A stretch of DNA of 64,000 nucleotides from the NCBI GenBank assembly GCA_029582265.1, contig CM055823.1, positions 1,736,001 to 1,800,000 on the forward strand, written 5' to 3'. The translations under genes were made by a program, and so were the position numbers. Each line of letters starts with the position of its first letter. Position 1 is the first letter of the stretch. Origin of the DNA: Zoroaster sp. YZ-2022 (lineage: Eukaryota > Echinodermata > Asteroidea > Forcipulatida > Zoroasteridae). The notes below the pieces were generated by a model, which ran no database searches, was not told where the DNA came from, and saw nothing but the letters and a program-made list of their open reading frames with translations. Of this stretch, positions 58,751 to 64,000 are shown piece after piece.

Positions 58751-59342
58751 ATACTACAAATATAAAAAAGATTTCTACAGAGTGAGAATCAAACCATTAT
58801 TCTTCTTTGTACATATTGTAGCCCTCCAGCAGAGAAATACAATTATTGGAGTGGCATTTTTCGGTCCATTTACAAACAATTGCCTGTAAGTGATACATGT
58901 ATCCCTGACAAAACAGTTGCTGGTAGTATTAACACTGTGTGTGATCCACCATATGCATGAAATAACAAACCTATGCAAGTTTGAGCTCAATCGGTCATCT
59001 GAGTCACAAGAAAATTGTGAAAAACCGAGCCCGTTTTTTCACAAAATCGTTGCAACTTCCTGGCTTGCAAAATTCCCCAAAGAGATTTTTAAATACCACC
59101 ACCATGCATTAAAAACAGGAAATCAACGACTATTTTAGGACATATGAGTTAATCGCAGGAAACAGTCGTTGGTAAAGTGCATGCTGGCCCGTTCTGAATC
59201 AGGCTGCAGTGCAGATGATTTGTAATCACAACCTTGTATCCCATGTCAAACATGCATGAAATACAATCACACAGCAGAGTACCACCTGGTATCCACCACA
59301 ACAAAATGGCACTCACCGTTATACAAATAAATGTATACAAAG

Positions 59343-59698
59343 CAAGGAGAGCCAAAGTCATACTACAGCCAAGCTTTTAAGAAGCCCGCAGCCAGGCCCG
59401 GACTTTGCCCTGGCCTACTGGCCTATTTTATCCCCTAGCTGAGCCAAAAAAGCCCTTTACTAATGAACACAGACTTGACTGACACCTCAGCTGTCTTGTT
59501 CACATCTGCAGCCATTATACTGAGCTCTACTTGGTTGGGCTAGGCCCTCCAGAATCCTAGGTTATGTTGACTGGCAAGTACTGTATTGGTACAGGATTGT
59601 TACAAGACTCACAAAATACAGATTAGGTCACTAGGTAGCCCAGGTCTGGCTGGGCTTCTCAAAGGCTTGGCTGTACAATGACTTTGGCCCTCCTTAAG
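59343..59698. mobile_element. MITE of the ggaggagggccaaagtcatg family
   Basis: The left end gcaaggagagccaaagtcat is inverted at the right (caatgactttggccctcctt). The interior (acacctcagctgtcttgttc, cagccattatactgagctct) matches the 22.8 kb copy. It lies just downstream of the CUB A first exon. Confidence 0.76.
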
Positions 59699-59725
59699 TT
59701 CTATAGCCAAAGAAAAAAAAAATAC

Positions 59726-59907
59726 TTAGACAATTCAGGGCAGTCGGCGAGATCAATGACGACATTGGTGAAGGAGACAGTGACCTGATCAGTAATGGGA
59801 GCATGGAGTAAGGTCTCATCACTCCTGTAATCTGAAGTGGGTGAGTGCAGATGGATAGTCTGCGTTCGTCAGATTACCCGAGCTGACCGTCAAGATTGAA
59901 GAACAAT
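59726..59907 (-). CDS. CUB domain A, N-terminal exon, one frame break
   Basis: The acceptor is gccattag and the donor gtattt. It reads CSSILTVSSGNLTNADYPSA, where the S-G-x-L-T-N-x-x-Y-P-S motif is typical of a CUB start, then LTHFRL. A single-base change near 59.83 kb is needed to continue with HAPITDQVTVSFTNVVIDLA, DCPELSK (the second conserved Cys). CUB domains are extracellular beta-sandwich modules of about 110 residues that bind protein or glycan ligands. The start of the gene, including any signal peptide, was not found. The large intron that follows holds the 39-bp array. Confidence 0.65.
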
Positions 59908-59965
59908 CTAATGGCAAAAGAAGAAAAGTGTACATCTCAAACATGATAATTTGGCATCAAGTGTT

Positions 59966-60045
59966 AAAAGGGACAGTATCGTCATGACAAACAGGTCATG
60001 GAATCGGAGTGTTAGTTCTAGATTAACTCAGTGAAAACAGCTGAA
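59966..60045. mobile_element. Fragment of the aaagggacagtatcgtcatg MITE
   Basis: Only the left end is present: aaaagggacagtatcgtcat, then ggtcatggaatcggagtg and agattaactcagtg. The sequence then becomes unrelated. Confidence 0.7.
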
Positions 60046-60049
60046 GTTC

Positions 60050-61735
60050 GCCTGCGTCTAGTTCAAGATTGCATGTAGTTCTAGTAACTAGCTTCGTGCG
60101 TCAAGCCCCTAATCCCATGATGCCTTAATACAGCAGAAAAAAAACACGGTCAGACAGGGGAGCGAAACTCATAACCATGCTTGTTGTGCATGTGTGCATT
60201 TGGAGTACAATGCCATGGTATGAATTACACTGCCAGAATTCCAATTTATAAGTTATTAACAATGTCACTAATTCTACCTCCCTGTTAAGACAAAGGTAAC
60301 TTAGCATGTTGTCACCAAGACAAGTTATTAAATTTATGTTACTTTAGTATTGTTACTTTTTAATGTTAGTAAATATTAATGTCACTTGGATATAAATCAT
60401 GCTGTTACCAAGACGCGTTTTCACTGAATGTCACTAAGACACGTTTTAAATAATGAAATGATCAAAATGTATACCTAAGGCTAAACGTTTTATGTATAAC
60501 TGTTAACCCAACTCAATAGTAACTTACTCCTAATCCTATAAACTCCACATTCTTAGAAAGTGTTACAATTTATAACATTGGCCTAAATCTTATACATGAG
60601 GTATACATGAGGGTACCGCTCTCACTGGCATTCGACAGGGTAATGAAAATTATGGCCCTCTTTGGTCCTGACAGCAAATGTTCATATATCTTGGATATTA
60701 CAACTTATTATAATATAAGGCCTTAAGGGAGAAGTACTTGCACTTTTGCAGTGGTAATCCGATGTAAGATTTACTCCTGTCTCAAAAGTCTGTCACATGC
60801 CCCCGTCACTTGATTTGCTTAAATTGTACGTGAATGGTCGATTTTATGATGGTGCACACACAGTACAGGTACTAGACTTGGTTCCAAGTCTGTGATCGTG
60901 GTTTTTTGTCTGCCTGAAGCCAATACGGCTCTGCAGTATCGCATTAAATAGCGCCCTCTTGTGTATTAACCTTCGATCACAGACTTGGGAATGTTGTTCT
61001 CGGTTTGTACACAACCTATTGCGAATTAGTCCAAAAGTGGACGGAACAATCTGATTGGTCGGAAAGCCTTCCATAACATGAATATTCAAACTAAACCTTC
61101 TACATGCAGTTGGAGGCGATGTACTCAACCACGGCATTGTTGGATTGCCAGTGGGCACTGGCCCAACTTATACATATTCATATACAGGGTTAAAAATCAC
61201 TAATTATTCACAACTGGTAGGGTAAGAAGGTTTCTCTGTGACAATTGGCACCCCCTCTTTAAAAAAGAATGTATTTGAAAAAGCAAATAATTTTTTCTTC
61301 ACTGAAGAAACTGCTAAACACTTAAAATGTTTTAACATTAGGCCCTAATATTATTAAACATAAAAGATAGAAAGTGAATACATGAATATATAAATAAAAC
61401 CACGTGACCTACATCGTGCTCATCTATAAATAATAATTTATGTGTCTAAATGGTCCAATAGCTGTGATCTGACCAAACATTTTTCTACAAACTTTAATAT
61501 TCACTTTTAGTAGTTTGTGTTTTGCGTCATGCAATGATTGAGTCAAATTCTTATTGGCCTTAATCAAATATTGAGTTTTACTTGGTAACATTTATTGCTT
61601 TTCTATGTATGTGTCGTGTGAAGACTGGAATCATAGTTTTTATAAGTCCTTGTTTGGAGTAAAGAAATAAGACTGTACAAAACATTAGTGTGTGTGGCTG
61701 TTGTACTTTGTCCATCGTGAATATTAGTATAGATA
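60050..61735. other. No gene seen upstream of the CUB exons
   Basis: The first exon and promoter of the CUB gene would be expected here or further right, but no signal-peptide-like exon with a donor was recognised. gattccaagtctgtgatcg and cgatcacagacttgg (60.88 and 60.97 kb) form an inverted pair. Confidence 0.5.
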
Positions 61736-61738
61736 GTT

Positions 61739-61945
61739 TAAAGGGACAATACCGTCACGATCAACAGGGCATGGAATCGGAGTACTATTTAAGATTAACT
61801 CTGTGACTGAACAAATACCCCATATTTATATAATAAGGTCATACTACCGTTGCTGCTGCATAAATGACCTAGTAATTTTCAGTCACTGTGTTCATCTATA
61901 AACTAGGCCACCGATTCCATGCCCTGTTGAAAGTCTGCTATATGA
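61739..61945. mobile_element. MITE of the aaagggacagtatcgtcatg family, right end lost
   Basis: The left end aaagggacaataccgtcacg is followed by the full interior (taataaggtcatactaccgt, gttgctgctgcataaatgac) and then ccgattccatgccctgttga. The terminal inverted part is missing after gaaagtctgctat. Confidence 0.76.
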
Positions 61946-62903
61946 AGAACTTTGACCGGATTTCGCGCAGAAAAGATAAGATGCTCTGTGGAAGGCCAGA
62001 AGGACACACATGACCCTATACTAATGAGTGCACATAGCACGGATGTTTATTGAAAACAATAGGTCAGTGGACTAGACCATTTCATATAATGGGGATGGCG
62101 GTGGGTGTGAGAAAGTATTGGTACGCACAATATAATTAATAAGTACATGTACGTGCACATTAATACAAAATACAACTCAAGATTTCAGAGTTTTAAAATG
62201 TTCAACTTAAGCAACTTTAGTTATTCACATTCTTCCACAAAATCAAAGTAAAGATGGCCCAAAAAAGTAATGGTGTGATCCGATCAGCAAGTACATCAAA
62301 CTTGTTTTTTTTTTAATCGAAGTTGGCTCAATTTTCTTTAAAAGAGGGATTTTAATATGGACTTAAAAAACCTATCTATAAATATATTCTACAACTATTT
62401 TTCCTTTGTTGATGTGAGGAGAAATCGTTGTCAAAATCTAATGATTGTGGACCGTAGAGAAACGAGTCTCCTACGTTTCTTGTGGCACAATCTGGTACCC
62501 ACTGCAACCATCACACTTTACGTGCATAAGTGAGTGCATGTAAAACCAGACTACGGAGATCCTTGCATAAATTATACTCGAAGAAGAGAGACGTTCAATT
62601 ATTGGACATAAAAAAGCCCCTCTTTCCTCTTGGCTAATCAAAATCCTTCTTACATGAATGGAAAGAGAATTTTCTACGGATTCTTCTGCCGTGCGAGGTA
62701 AATCTGTAACGTTACGCAATCTGCTTTGACATTCCATTTATTGAGCAAACCATCGGGAAAAACAGTCAAATTCGTGTTGACCTCCATAGGAAATGCAGAT
62801 TTTAGCATTTACTCCCCTTTTTAAAAACAAAAAAGCCCTATTTTCCCAAGTGTAATTAAGTTTGAAAAGATAATCATTCTGAGGGAAAACGTTACACTTT
62901 AAA

Positions 62904-63103
62904 ATGCCGGGCGAGGGGTTAGAAACAGTCAACTACATTTCAAATACAAAGGAAAGTTTGTTAATGTTGCATCATTTAGTGGCACATTTCCGTGTTGTAG
63001 GCTGCGTTGCGGAAGTCAAAGAGCAAATGCGAGCAAGTTGTTCATCCCCGGCTGATCTTGACGATGTATGTCCCTTTAAAGATTGTATCGCCCGTGTTTT
63101 TGT
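62904..63103 (+). CDS. Candidate first exon of a plus-strand gene, unknown protein
   Basis: An ATG in a purine context (tttaaaATGc) opens a frame MPGEGLETVNYISNTKESLL, MLHHLVAHFRVVGCVAEVKE, QMRASCSSPADLDDVCPFKD, CIARVF. It is followed by a consensus donor gtaagt at about 63101. It lies divergently from the minus-strand CUB exons. I do not recognise the family and the window ends before another exon could be seen. No promoter element is evident. Confidence 0.35.
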
Positions 63104-63713
63104 AAGTATAATGAAAAACAAAACAGTTGAGAATGACATTCTTCAAAGCTACATGTAAGTTTTACATAAACTAAGCCTGACTCATTGAGGCGCTTAATTA
63201 CTGCTAAATCATGCTTTTGATAATTTAATATTCTGAGAAATATTATTTTATCAAAACATCGGCGATACATCTTTAGGTGTTTAAAAGCTAACATTTTGTG
63301 GACCGTTTAAGACATAAATACAATCAATATCGTCATTAACTTTTTTTTTTTAATTTCAAAGCTACATTGTTATTCTATAGGCCAAAGTTTACGCACCCCA
63401 CCACCGTACATACATAAAAGTGAGTACCCCTTGCCATGAGAACATTTGAAAGGATGACAATTTTCTTACTGCCAAATTTCATACTCTTCCAAAACGACCC
63501 ACACCGTTTACCAGCCTACGGGCCTGTGCATTGATCCTGATGACGTACATGTAAGTTAGGAATTCACATGACCTTCCACCTATGTGTATTGTAAATGGTT
63601 GGCCCTATTGGCCCTATGTGATGACGTACATTGTAAATGGATTGGCCCTATATATGTGTATAAATACAAGGCAACACTTTATCTTTGCAGCAACAATCTC
63701 TCGGACCAATAGT

Positions 63714-64000
63714 CAGGGGCGGATCCAAAGTGGAACAAAAGTGGGGGGCACACAGCACAAAAAGGCCACACAAGAAGTGTGGTAAATTTACCACACTTCT
63801 TATAAAAAAATAGGACACCTATAGCTATACCCCTTCACCCCCCCCCTCTGATTGGTTCCACCAAAAAGGGCACATATCCCTCCACTGCCCCCTCCCAGAT
63901 CAACCAATGCCAAGAGCATAAAGCAGATGTTCCCCTTAAAGAATGAACTTTTGAGAATCTCTTAATCACTGATGATGGAATCATGATACACTAAGGTTAA
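63714..64000. mobile_element. Probable hAT-like element end running off the window
   Basis: The sequence caggggcggatccaaag resembles hAT-type terminal repeats (compare the 2.2 kb element) and is followed by a G-rich stretch gtggggggcacacagcac. The other end is outside the window, so this is tentative. A perfect 30-bp palindrome lies at 63772-63801. Confidence 0.4.

Overview
This is a eukaryotic (animal) genomic window, not a prokaryotic one. It is AT-rich and exon-sparse, and it is dominated by short interspersed elements, foldback elements and minisatellites. Coding sequence appears only as short exons bounded by AG/GT splice signals. CUB, macro-like and TIR domains together with tRNA-derived SINEs, hAT-like, piggyBac-like and LINE elements point to a marine invertebrate deuterostome, possibly an echinoderm. 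That last step is inference. A run of exactly 500 N (37040-37539) marks a scaffold join of unknown true size.

All well-supported host coding sequence lies on the minus strand between about 59.9 kb and 17.6 kb. From its 5' side: (1) six exons at 59.9, 56.7, 55.1, 54.1, 48.9 and 46.6 kb encode parts of three CUB domains; (2) seven exons at 45.0-35.5 kb encode an unidentified region, part of it resembling a WD40 propeller, then a macro-like domain with a TPMLNTGDQG signature; (3) five exons at 25.8-17.6 kb encode two tandem TIR domains. I checked splice phases by hand. The junctions macro exon to TIR1 (across a 9.6 kb intron), TIR1a to TIR1b and TIR1b to TIR2a are all in phase, so macro-TIR-TIR is one reading frame. 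Whether the CUB exons belong to the same transcript is unresolved. TIR2 keeps a glutamate at the expected NADase position, while TIR1 has glutamine there. Several exons carry single-base frame breaks, so either the gene is decaying or the assembly has indel errors.

The introns hold most of the repeats: a 59/66-bp satellite (27.7-34.8 kb) split by a decayed LINE, a 43-copy 80-bp array (49.3-52.7 kb), a second unrelated 80-bp array (53.4-53.9 kb), a 44-bp array (56.2 kb), and a 39-bp array (57.0-58.7 kb) sitting inside terminal inverted repeats.

The left 17 kb holds a 1.3 kb hAT-like element with an intact 8-bp target duplication, a broken piggyBac-type transposase, a compound (TTA)n/(TG)n microsatellite, an 11-bp minisatellite and palindromic elements. 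It has one unassigned candidate exon at 7.6-7.9 kb. The right 4 kb has a candidate plus-strand first exon at 62.9 kb and the start of a hAT-like end at 63.7 kb.
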